Assembly: GCA_937998045.1 (NCBI GenBank)
Contig: CALKVG010000118.1
Coordinates: 1-26,327, forward strand
DNA length: 26,327 nucleotides
Source of the DNA: an uncultured Myxococcales bacterium
GTDB lineage: Bacteria > Myxococcota_A > Polyangia > Polyangiales > Polyangiaceae
Direction: 5' to 3'
The notes beneath the pieces are model-generated. The model did not search any database. It had not been told where the DNA came from and worked only from the letters and a program-made list of their open reading frames with translations. Below are positions 7,492 to 15,026 of this stretch, in pieces (the first letter of the stretch is position 1; each line of letters opens with the position of its first letter). The position numbers and the translations under genes are program-made.

Positions 7492-7785
7492 CGTGCCGCG
7501 TGTCCGTTTGCGCCGCTGCCATCGCCCGTTCCGCCGGAGCGTCGCGCCAGGCTGCTCGCCGCAGTCGCGCGCGGCGAGGCCGAGCTTCGCCTCGACCTCC
7601 GCCGCGCGTGAACGCCCCCGGCACACACCAGTCGCACGCGTCGTCCTGGACTGATCGAGCTCGATGAGGACGCGCTGCACTTCTCTCCCTTCCGCACCGG
7701 TCGGGACGTCTTGCCGCGCGGGTTCGTCCACACGCTTCGGCGCGGCACGTACGCCGCCAGCCAGCGATTCGGCGTCAATCGCTGA
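7492..7785 (+). pseudogene. C-terminal remnant of a catalase-like gene
   Basis: Three segments align with the C-terminal third of the intact catalase-like gene at 15027-15803. PPERRARLLAAVARGEAELR matches DRRERLVRAIHRGAATLR. PVARVVL (frame 7628) is identical to the intact copy. IELDEDALHFSPFRTGRDVL plus PRGFVHTLRRGTYAASQRFG matches DVDQDRLRFSPFRSGRGVRP plus RGFVHALRKGAYAASQ. A TGA and two compensating shifts separate the pieces, and the N-terminal two thirds are gone. The reading ends with a TGA at 7783-7785. The orientation is opposite to the intact copy. Confidence 0.7.
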
Positions 7786-7820
7786 ATCGCGGTCCTTTTC
7801 GAGTCAGAGCCGCCCGGTTG

Positions 7821-8297
7821 TCAAAACCCTCCGGCTAACGACAGGCCGTATCCAGTTCTCCCGATCTGGGCTGGAGTGAGCGTGAGCTTTGTGCTTGCTG
7901 AGGTGGTCGTCGTCCCTCGCTGTTCCGGCACGAACAAGGACGCGACGACCGCCCCGACGCCCACCGCGTGCGCGACCCCGGTGAGCACGAGCAACGATTT
8001 GTAGACCGCTTCGGTTCCACACGAGTTGGCGCCGCAGCCGCCGCGTTGGGCGAGATCCATCCAAGGACCCGCGACCGGGACGTATAGCGATTTGTCACCC
8101 GGGTGATCGCTCGTCGCCGCGACGATAACCGCAGGCGTGTAGCTCGCCGCGATGATGCTTCCACCGGTGATGAGAAGTGGTCGGTTGGGTCGCATCGGCT
8201 GCGTGGAACTGGGCGCTTCCTGGGCGCGAGCAGGCACGCTCGTTACGAGCGTCACGCCCAACGCCAGCAGCGCGAATGCGATGCGCAGTCTCCTCAT
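7821..8297 (-). CDS. Secreted/periplasmic hypothetical protein
   Basis: A 158-residue protein with a clear signal peptide: MRRLRIAFALLALGVTLVTS, then VPARAQ with AQA-like cleavage near residue 26. A strong GGAGGTGA lies upstream of ATG 8297. The mature part has two hydrophobic stretches (LLITGGSIIAASYTPAVIVA; SLLVLTGVAHAVGVGAVVAS) separated by a segment with DKSLYVPVAGPWMDL and two cysteines. I associate this PVAGPWxDL layout with small envelope proteins common in Polyangia; no function is known. It appears monocistronic, flanked on both sides by degraded sequence. Confidence 0.8.
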   Translation of the reverse strand: MRRLRIAFALLALGVTLVTSVPARAQEAPSSTQPMRPNRPLLITGGSIIAASYTPAVIVAATSDHPGDKSLYVPVAGPWMDLAQRGGCGANSCGTEAVYKSLLVLTGVAHAVGVGAVVASLFVPEQRGTTTTSASTKLTLTPAQIGRTGYGLSLAGGF

Positions 8298-8576
8298 GTC
8301 GTCACCTCCAGCGCATCGAGCTGCAAGCGATATACCCCGCAACACACTCGCGACTTGACTCGACTCGAGCGGCCGGCCGTGTTTCGTGATGTTGGGCCAC
8401 GCGCCGATCGCCACGTCGGCCGGACGACGCTAGAATCGCAAGGAGCCGTCGTAGCCGGTCGGCGAGAAGAGCGTCTTAGGGTCGGAGCGAGCAAGGGTGC
8501 GCCGAACGCTGGCAGTTCACCGATCGGGGCTGGACGCCGTCCGCTTGCGGTGGAAGGGGGCCGGACTGGCGCGGCG

Positions 8577-8762
8577 AACAACGCCGACGGCTACGGCAAG
8601 TGCAATGCGAACTGCACGCTCGGGCCCTTCTGCGGCGACGGCGTCAAGAACGGGACCGAGCAGTGAGACGACGGAACGTACGGCACCTGCAACCAGAACT
8701 GCACGCTGGCCGGCCACTGCGGAGACGGCGTGGTGCAGAAACCGCCCGAGATGTGCGGCCAT
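8577..8762 (+). pseudogene. Remnant of a DUF4215 myxococcal cysteine-rich repeat gene
   Basis: In one frame the plus strand reads NNADGYGKCNANCTLGPFCG, then DGVKNGTEQ, a TGA at 8664-8666, then DDGTYGTCNQNCTLAGHCGD and GVVQKPPEMCG. This is the disulfide repeat found in many myxobacterial surface proteins (...CxxDCTLxxxCGDGxxxxxExCDDG). The stop stands where the conserved Cys of EQCDDG should be, and a few residues are missing after it. No signal peptide or upstream body remains. The last bases run into the next gene's start. Confidence 0.75.
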
Positions 8763-9303
8763 GGCTCCGCGGACAGCGCGCATCGTCGTCATCGCCGAGG
8801 ACGGACGTATCGGGTGCGCCAACGAAGGCTGCTTCAGGTTCGCACGCGAGAACGGCGGGTCGGCCGCGCCTATTGGCATCGGGGCGAACTACTTCGCGGC
8901 GATCCGCGGGGAGGAGTTGCTCCATTACTTCCGAGTCGCGGTTTGGGCGGTTCTCGCCACCGGAGCGCCGTTCGAGCTCGACTACGAATGCTCGTCAGCG
9001 ACCGTATACCGCGCCTATCACCTTCGCATGATCTCGCTTTCCGGAGAGGCTCTGCTATTGGTCCACAGCCCGGTAACCGAGCGACCGCATGATCGTTCGC
9101 CGGAGCTTCCTGACGAGCCACGCTTTCGCGACCGCTTCGGGATGATCGCCCAGTGCAGCAATTGTCGACGCGTCCGCGTTCCGCTCGACCTATCGTGGCA
9201 CTGGGTACCCTCCTGGGTGAAAGTGATGCCCGAAAACGTCACGCACGTCTTTTGCCCGCTATGCAGAGATCTCTACTGGCCGAGGAGCAAGCGGCGTGCA
9301 TGA
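8761..9303 (+). CDS. PAS-like protein with C-terminal zinc-ribbon
   Basis: A 180-residue soluble protein. Residues about 5-105 look like a lone PAS sensor domain (VVIAEDGRIGCANEGCFRFA...GIGANYFAAIRG... FELDYECSS...ISLSGEALLLVHSPV). After an acidic/charged linker come two CxxC pairs, C132-x2-C135 (QCSNCRRV) and C165-x2-C168 (FCPLCRDL), separated by WHWVPSWVK, which fits a zinc-ribbon or zinc knuckle. There is no kinase or output domain, so it probably passes a signal by protein contact. ATG 8761 is the first start after the DUF4215 remnant; there is no strong ribosome site. A frameshifted receiver domain follows within 20 bases. Confidence 0.75.
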   Translation: MAPRTARIVVIAEDGRIGCANEGCFRFARENGGSAAPIGIGANYFAAIRGEELLHYFRVAVWAVLATGAPFELDYECSSATVYRAYHLRMISLSGEALLLVHSPVTERPHDRSPELPDEPRFRDRFGMIAQCSNCRRVRVPLDLSWHWVPSWVKVMPENVTHVFCPLCRDLYWPRSKRRA

Positions 9304-9318
9304 AATAACCTCGGACCC

Positions 9319-9668
9319 TTGGGGTGCTCGAAATCCCTGCTCGTGGAAGATGACGATGACACCCGCGACGTGCTCGTGGACGCGTTGTACGAGCATGGGC
9401 TCGAGGCGCGTCCCTGTAGCTCCGGCGAGGAGGCGCTCGCGCTCCTTCGCGGTCACGACTTCGACTCGCTCATCACCGACCAAAGCATGCCGGAATGACG
9501 GGGCTCGAGCTCGTGCATCGCGCGCGCTTCGTAAGGCCGCAGCTTCGGTGCGTGGTGATCAGCGGTTATTCGGCCCCGAGTGGCGCGGACGTTCCGTGGC
9601 TCCAAAAGCCGCTCAGCATCGGAGCGCTCGTCGAGCGTCTGGCACTGCCCCCGGACGGAGCATCCTGA
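9319..9668 (+). pseudogene. Response-regulator receiver domain, frameshifted
   Basis: Frame one reads SLLVEDDDDTRDVLVDALYE... LRGHDFDSLITDQSMPE and stops at 9496-9498. The next frame continues from the overlapping ATG 9495 as MTGLELVHRARFVRPQLRCV then VISGYSAPSGADVPWLQKPL and ends at 9668. One missing G near 9493 (MPE-stop instead of MPGMTG) accounts for it. With it restored this is a stand-alone receiver: acidic pocket EDDD, phospho-acceptor Asp in LITDQSMP and Lys in LQKPL. No output domain. It could be the partner of a nearby kinase. Either a recent pseudogene or a base-call error; the start is unclear (TTG 9319 or GTG 9343). Confidence 0.75.
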
Positions 9669-9855
9669 CTGCCTGTCTGCCAGTGAAGGCAAGCACCCCG
9701 GCAAGACCTCGAGTGATCTTCGGCTCTGCAGTGTCAAAAAAATTTCCGCGTTGGATGCGACGTGCCGGTCGCTCCTCGACTCGCTTTGCGGTCGTGCGAT
9801 GGTAGCGCTTGCGCGCTCGCGCTGTGCGGAGCCCCGACTCCTTCGCCGTCAGTTC

Positions 9856-10779
9856 TCACTGCTTCGCCGTCGACCGAGGCGCGGTGCTGAGCAAATCGAG
9901 CCACTTCCGGAGGCGCAGCACGGCCACTTCCTTTGCCTTCGCCTCCACGTCGACGGTCATGGTACGCGACAGCCATTCACGTGGAAGGTCCGCAGGCTTG
10001 ACGAAGTCGGCGTGCGAACGCGCGTCGGACGAGCCCCACCCGCGCGCCGGACTCGACACGTGCGTCCAGGGCTCGCGGCCGTGCCACGTCTCGGCCGCGA
10101 GCTCCGTCGCGCGCTCGACCGACAGCGCGTCGGGCAGGCACCTGTGGTGGTGGACGTCGTAAATCAGCGGAACACCGAGCGCGTGGCAGACGGGCAGTAG
10201 ATCTTCGACCGTGTATACGCGATCGTCGTTCTCGAGCGCGATGCGTGAACGCGCACGCGGCGACAAGCACGCGATCCCTTCGACGAGTCTCTCGAGGCTC
10301 GCCAGCTTGCCTCCTTGCGCGCCGCCGCCGTGAATCGTCATCTGCTCGGCTCCAATGAGCTCGGCTACCTCGGCCAAGTACTCCAGCTCGCGGAGCGACG
10401 AAGTAACGACGGAGGGGGTCGCGGAACCGAGCACGACGAACTGGTCGGGGTGAAAGCTCAGGCGAATGTCGGCGACGCGCGCATGCTCACGGATCGCGCG
10501 CAACGCGCTGCGCACGCCCCGCCACGCGTCGTCGTCCATGGTCCACCCGACCTCCGGGTGCGTGAAGATCGGCAAGAAGCCGGACAGCACGCGAAACGCG
10601 CCGATGGCGTGCGCTTTGCACCATTTGACGGCGCGGGCGAGCATCTCGGCGTTGTGCAGCGCGATCTCGTTGTAGAAGCGCGAGCGTTCCTTGAGCGAGA
10701 GCGTCGACGCGTAACGGACCGTCGTGGTGCGAAATCGGATCGGCTCCGAGAGGAACGTGCAGCAAAGACCGAGGCGCAG
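9856..10779 (-). CDS. uvsE: UV damage endonuclease UvsE/UvdE
   Basis: A TIM-barrel metal-dependent endonuclease that nicks 5' of UV photoproducts to start excision repair. Conserved blocks in order: LRLGLCCTFLSE, ...ERSRFYNEIALHNAE, FHPDQFVVL (metal His), MTIHGGGAQGGK (metal His), IALENDD (metal Glu), LIYDVHHHRCLP (metal Asp/His) and THVSSPARGW...SHADFV. The position that is a modified Lys in characterised UVDEs (KxHxS) appears as Trp (EPWTHVSS), perhaps a subfamily trait. No ATG, GTG or TTG lies near the conserved start; the coordinate given is the CTG that begins LRLGLCC. The next in-frame ATG is about 260 bases upstream, inside the divergent DHH gene. The N-terminus is therefore uncertain, the function is not. 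Confidence 0.85.
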   Translation of the reverse strand: MRLGLCCTFLSEPIRFRTTTVRYASTLSLKERSRFYNEIALHNAEMLARAVKWCKAHAIGAFRVLSGFLPIFTHPEVGWTMDDDAWRGVRSALRAIREHARVADIRLSFHPDQFVVLGSATPSVVTSSLRELEYLAEVAELIGAEQMTIHGGGAQGGKLASLERLVEGIACLSPRARSRIALENDDRVYTVEDLLPVCHALGVPLIYDVHHHRCLPDALSVERATELAAETWHGREPWTHVSSPARGWGSSDARSHADFVKPADLPREWLSRTMTVDVEAKAKEVAVLRLRKWLDLLSTAPRSTAKQ

Positions 10780-10807
10780 TACCGAGTGGCCGGCGCCGCG
10801 GCGCGCG

Positions 10808-12238
10808 ATGGAGTGGGCGCGAGTGCTCTTGCGCGGGCTCTTCGAGGGAGACGCGCGTATCGTCGTCGCACCCGATCGCGACGTCGACGGCTTGGCCTCG
10901 GGCGCGCTCGCGGCGCGGGCGCTCGAACGGCTCGGCGCGCGATCGACGTTCGAGCTGCCCAGGCGGGGCGAGCACGCGCATTCGCCGTCGATGTGCGAGC
11001 GGCTCGAGCGACTCCGGGGCGATGCGATTGTCGTGCGCGACATGGGGAGCCGCGCGGGGTCGATCGTCCGGGGTTTGCCGACGCTCGTCATCGATCACCA
11101 CGATGCACGAGAGGTTCCAGACGTCTCGGTGTTCGTGAGCTCCGCCGGGTGCGAGCCGGTCGCGCCGACGGGGCTCCTCACGTTCCTGCTCCTGCGCGCG
11201 ATCGCGCCACTCGACGACGTCGCGTGGCTGGCGCTGCTCGCGACGACCGCGGACCTCGGGCGTGTCGACGCGTTCCCGGAGCTTGCGCCGTTCGCCGCCC
11301 GCCACCGTGCAACGCACCTCAAGGAGAGCGTCGCCCTGCTCAACGCCGCGCGACGACCGGGGCGGTACCGGCCGGAGGTCGCGCTCGACGTGCTGCTCTC
11401 GGCGCGCGACCCCGACGCGGTCGCCCGGGGCGCGACCGCGGGGACCGACGAGCTGGCGGAGTGCCGCGCCGAGGTGAACGCAGAGGTCGCGCGCGTGTCG
11501 CGCGTCGCACCTCGGATCGCGGGGAACTTTGTGCTCATCCGGTTCGCGTCGCCGGCGCAGGTGCACCCTCTCGTGGCGACGCGCTGGGCCGGACGGCTCG
11601 CGCCGCGGGTCGTCATCGCGGCCGATGACGGGTACATGCCGGGGCCGGTGAGCTTCGCGATGCGCTCGGCGTCGGACATCGATCTGCTCGCGCTTCTGCG
11701 CGGGCTGCCGCTCGGCGAGCTCGAAGGGGAATTTGCGCACGGGCACCCGCGTGCGACCGGCGGCAGCATCCCTCCGCGCGAGTTCGAGCGTATTCTGCGC
11801 GCGATTGGCTTCGGCCGGTCGCGCGTCGCGGTCGTGAGCCACACGAGCGGGCGAAGAGCGCGCGCACGTCGCGTGCAAGCCCCCGGACAATGGCCGCCTC
11901 GTCGAAGAATCGCTGCTGGCCAGGATACGAGCCGGTACCGGGGAGGTCGAAGCACACACAGGGTAGCTGCCGCAAGAAGGCGCGTTCGAAGCTCACGCCG
12001 AGCGAGCATCGCTTCCGAAGGCAGCGCGACCGTCAGCTCGCGGCGTGGAAGAAGTCGCATCCGAAATCGCCGCGAAAAGCCGCGGAGCACCTGCACGCGC
12101 CGACCGCCCGAAGGCGAACGAAACGTCGCGCCAAGGCGACCAAGCGCCGGAGCGGCGGAGGCTCAACGGACCGCGGCCGTCCGCCAGCTGCAGTGCTTTA
12201 TCGCTGTGGGCATTGTTCCGTTGCCAGGGCAACCGTGA
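10808..12238 (+). CDS. DHH-family phosphoesterase (RecJ/NrnA-like)
   Basis: A manganese-dependent phosphoesterase or exonuclease. Motif I is DRDVDGLASG (D23, D25, D27), motif II D77 (VVRDMGS), motif III DHHD (D96-H97-H98), and a further Asp is in TADLGRVD. A DHHA1-type substrate domain near the end has ATGGSIPPREFERIL. The recognisable protein stops around residue 340 (about 11838); the remaining 130 residues are Arg/Ser-rich with shadow-like composition and overlap another candidate gene. In the next frame RAGEERAHVACKPPDNGRLV continues to a TAG at 11964-11966, which could be the true end after a lost base. ATG 10808 is 28 bases from the divergent uvsE start. It might act in DNA repair beside UvsE, but substrates of DHH proteins are diverse. 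Confidence 0.8.
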   Translation: MEWARVLLRGLFEGDARIVVAPDRDVDGLASGALAARALERLGARSTFELPRRGEHAHSPSMCERLERLRGDAIVVRDMGSRAGSIVRGLPTLVIDHHDAREVPDVSVFVSSAGCEPVAPTGLLTFLLLRAIAPLDDVAWLALLATTADLGRVDAFPELAPFAARHRATHLKESVALLNAARRPGRYRPEVALDVLLSARDPDAVARGATAGTDELAECRAEVNAEVARVSRVAPRIAGNFVLIRFASPAQVHPLVATRWAGRLAPRVVIAADDGYMPGPVSFAMRSASDIDLLALLRGLPLGELEGEFAHGHPRATGGSIPPREFERILRAIGFGRSRVAVVSHTSGRRARARRVQAPGQWPPRRRIAAGQDTSRYRGGRSTHRVAAARRRVRSSRRASIASEGSATVSSRRGRSRIRNRREKPRSTCTRRPPEGERNVAPRRPSAGAAEAQRTAAVRQLQCFIAVGIVPLPGQP

Positions 12239-12366
12239 AGCTCGCGCCGCCACTCGGCGCGCGGTCGACCCAGATGCGGCCTCCGTGCGCCTCGACGATC
12301 CCTTTCGCGATGAAGAGCCCGAGCCCCGAGCCGGTGCGGCGCTTGGCGCGGGGCACCTGCCAATAG
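11890..12366 (+). CDS. Small basic protein, hypothetical
   Basis: From ATG 11890 the frame reads ...WPGYEPVPGRSKHTQGSCRK, KARSKLTPSEHRFRRQRDRQ, LAAWKKSHPKSPRKAAEHLH, then Lys/Arg-rich sequence. The blocks PGxxPVPG, QGSCxKKAxSKLTPxE and AAxHLHAP match my memory of a short basic family in myxobacteria, of unknown function. The first 100 residues are convincing; the rest lies antisense to the phytochrome gene's 3' end and is probably not native, so a lost base near 12150-12200 is possible. It overlaps the tail of the DHH frame, only one of which can be real. Confidence 0.5.
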   Translation: MAASSKNRCWPGYEPVPGRSKHTQGSCRKKARSKLTPSEHRFRRQRDRQLAAWKKSHPKSPRKAAEHLHAPTARRRTKRRAKATKRRSGGGSTDRGRPPAAVLYRCGHCSVARATVKLAPPLGARSTQMRPPCASTIPFAMKSPSPEPVRRLARGTCQ

Positions 12367-14419
12367 CGGTCGAAGACCTGCTCGCGCGCGTCCTCGGGTA
12401 TCCCGGGCCCGCTGTCGGCGATTGTGATCCAGAGCTCGCCGGCAATTCGCTTCGTGGTGACGGTGATCCGGCCGGCTTCGGGCGTGAACTTGACCGCGTT
12501 GCCGAGGATATTCGACAGCACCTGGAACATCCGCTCGCGATCGAGCTGCGCGGAGCATGAGTCCGTCGCCGTCTCGATCGCGATGCGCTTCGCCTCGGCG
12601 AGCGGCCGGATCATCGCGATCGCCTCGTCGATGACTTCGCGGATCTCCTCGGGCCGCCTCTGCAGCTCGAAGCGACCGGCCTCGATTTTGGCGAGGTCGA
12701 GCAGATCCGTGATCATCGCGTTCATTCGATCGACCGCGCGCTGGATCCGCTCGGATGCCGCGCGAAGGAGCCGCGTCCCTTCGTCCTGGTCCACGATCGA
12801 GCGCCGCAGCAATGCCGTTTGCATCTGAACGATCTGCAGCGGGTTCTTGAGATCGTGCGACACGACGGCGACGACGTCGTCGCGGACGCGCACGGCGCGG
12901 TGGGCGCGCACGAGCTGACGCTCGAGATCGATTTCGACAGCGCGGCGCTGCAGCGCTTCGGCGGCCTCGAGAACGCTGGGTGTCCATGGGCGCGCGCGCA
13001 AGCGTACCTCCTCTTTCCACTTTTCGAACGACCGGCGCGGGTGAAGGCGCGACGACGCCCCGGACGGCTCGGCCGGCTTGTTCGGGTCGCCGCCCCAAAA
13101 GACGGTGTGCACGATCTCGGGTCGGAACCAAAGGACGCGGCGGCGCGGCACGCCGGGTAACGCGATCGTCAGCAGACCGCAAGCCTCGTCTTTCGCGCGC
13201 ATCGCCCCATCAAACGCCGTCGCGAGCGCGTCCGTCGCGAAAGGCGCGCGCTCGCCGCGATCGTCCAGCCACGCGACCATGACGTCGATCGCGTCCTCCG
13301 GCGGCGTTCGCCCGCACGTCCGAGTCGGACCGTCGCCGGCGACGGCCGCGCCTTCCGCGCCCACGAGCGCGAGGAGGGCGTCGGGGCGTGAAACGAGCGG
13401 CTCGAGGACGTTTTGATCCATCCTCGCGTGCGCCATCGCGTCACCGAGCGCCTCGAGCAGCCCTGCGCGCGCGTCGCGCCGCGCGGCCGCCTCCCGGTCG
13501 TCGAGCGCGGCGATCTGAAGGGAGACGAGCCGGCCGATCGTCTCGCACGCCGAACGCACGCCATATTCGACGAACCGCGGGGCCGTGTGGTTCGCGCACG
13601 AGACGAGCCCCCACAGTCGCCCGCGGACGACGAGCGAGATGCTCATCGAAGCGCGCACGCCCATGTTCGCAAGGTATTCGAGATGGACCTGCGAAACGCT
13701 GCGCAGGACCGCGAGGCTGAGATCGATCGGCTGGCCGGTATCCGCCCTCGTCGCCGGAACGATCGGTGACGGCACGTACCACGCGTCGGGGATCATCCGA
13801 AGCCAGTTGCGCACGTACAGATCGCGCGCCTGCCGCGGGATGTCGGAGGCTGGATAGTGGAGGCCCAAGTACGGCTCGAGCGCATCCTCCTTCGACTCCG
13901 CGAGCACGGTCCCGTGGTCGTCCTCGTCGAAGCGATACATCATCACACGCTCGAAACCGGTGAACCGTCGGACCACCTGCACGACGACATCGCAGAGGGC
14001 GGCCACGGAGTCCGCGTCCTGCAGATCGCCGAGCGCCACTCGGAGCGGCGCATCGCTATCCGCGCCGCTGAAAGCTGCCGGCTCGAGCTCGAGGATCGCG
14101 AGGCCGTCGTGCCGGTGCACGATGCCGTCGAAGCGTGCTCCGCGCGCGCGCAGCTCGAAAGGGTTCGCGTCCGACGGTCGCCGCTGACGGAGCGCGCCCG
14201 CACGCGCTCGGCGAAGGACGCATCGACGACGGAGGACAGAGGTGCGCCGAGCACGTCCTCGACGCGACGGCCGAGGTGGGTGGCGATGCTGTCGCTGACG
14301 TGCGCGATCGCGAGATCGGGCTCGCGCAGCGCGAAAAGGACACCGTGCGCCTGAATCGAGCCGGGGACGTGAATCGGCTCGCGATCGCAGTTGGTGAGAT
14401 CGACGCCGTCGACGCTCAT
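12198..14419 (-). CDS. bphP: Bacteriophytochrome histidine kinase, one frameshift
   Basis: Red/far-red photoreceptor kinase of about 740 residues. The N-terminal PAS2 (from ATG 14419) carries the biliverdin-attaching C11 in DLTNCDREPIHVPGSIQAHG. GAF (about 115-300) has LHYPASDIPRQARDLYVRNW and SQVHLEYLANMGVRASMSIS. PHY has the tongue motif PRRSFEKW after WFRPEIVHTVFWGGDPNKP. HisKA has about H522 in VVSHDLKNPLQ, and HATPase has NILGNAVKF, DSGPGIP and GSGLGLFIAKG. One base appears missing near 14190-14200, between PAS2 and GAF, so PAS2 and the rest lie in different frames. All functional residues remain, so this is a very recent mutation or a base-call error. The start overlaps the bphO stop (ATGA), a coupled operon supplying chromophore. 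Confidence 0.88.
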
Positions 14420-15006
14420 CGTGCTTCCAGCGTGTGCTCGAGCCAGCGCTCCAAGGTCGCGAAGGTGTCGCACGCGGCGGCGACGATCGAGTCTCCGCAC
14501 CTACCCTTCGCGGCGGTGTCGTCGATCCACGCGAGCACCTCCGCGAAGCGCGCGTCGGTCTCTTGGCCGTCGCCGCCGAAAAGCGAAGCGCGCACCCCGA
14601 GCCTGGCACCGAGCTCGCGGCCAATCACCTGGCCTCCGAGCGCCGCGCCCTCGAGGACGTAGGCGGAACCGGCGACGTCGGCGTTCGTCGCGGTCGCCGG
14701 CAGCTCAACGCACATCGGTAGCCGATCGACGGATTGTCCGAGCTCGACGAGGTCGTGCTCGAACCGGCTCGCGCGACGCACGAAGGAAATGGGTGTCCTC
14801 GACCATGCCGCGGCCAAACGTGCCTCGAGCGGCGCGTAGTATCCGAAGAAGGCGCGGAGCACGGCGCCGTAGCGCTCGATCGTAAGCGCCGGGCCGACGA
14901 GGCCGACGCGCCGCTCGAGGCGCCGATGGACGGCCGAGGTCGCGTGGCGGAGGCGCGCATGCATCCCCGTACGAGGAGGATCGGAGCCGTCGACGACGAA
15001 GCGCAT
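14416..15006 (-). CDS. bphO: Biliverdin-producing heme oxygenase
   Basis: A 196-residue all-helical heme oxygenase of the bacterial BphO/HemO type, opening heme to biliverdin, CO and iron. The proximal heme ligand is H27 in TSAVHRRLE, and the distal helix signature is GSAYVLEGAALGGQVIGREL (113-132). Length is typical. GGAGG is five bases before ATG 15006. It follows the catalase-like stop by 20 bases and ends in an ATGA overlap with bphP, so biliverdin is made alongside the phytochrome that binds it. No reductase partner is encoded nearby. Confidence 0.93.
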   Translation of the reverse strand: MRFVVDGSDPPRTGMHARLRHATSAVHRRLERRVGLVGPALTIERYGAVLRAFFGYYAPLEARLAAAWSRTPISFVRRASRFEHDLVELGQSVDRLPMCVELPATATNADVAGSAYVLEGAALGGQVIGRELGARLGVRASLFGGDGQETDARFAEVLAWIDDTAAKGRCGDSIVAAACDTFATLERWLEHTLEAR

Positions 15007-15026
15007 GGCGCCTCCGAGAGCACACG

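Noticed and set aside
10315..11628. 437-codon plus-strand frame over uvsE and DHH
   Set aside because: Arg-rich shadow of uvsE (opposite strand) and of the DHH gene in another frame.
10487..11959. 490-codon minus-strand frame opposite the DHH gene
   Set aside because: No motif, Arg-rich; DHH motifs on the plus strand explain the region.
11840..11996. Minus-strand piece FERAFLRQLPCVCFDLPGTG, resembling an alpha/beta-hydrolase N-terminus
   Set aside because: The FDLPG resemblance is isolated, no catalytic serine or downstream domain follows, and the plus strand has better candidates.
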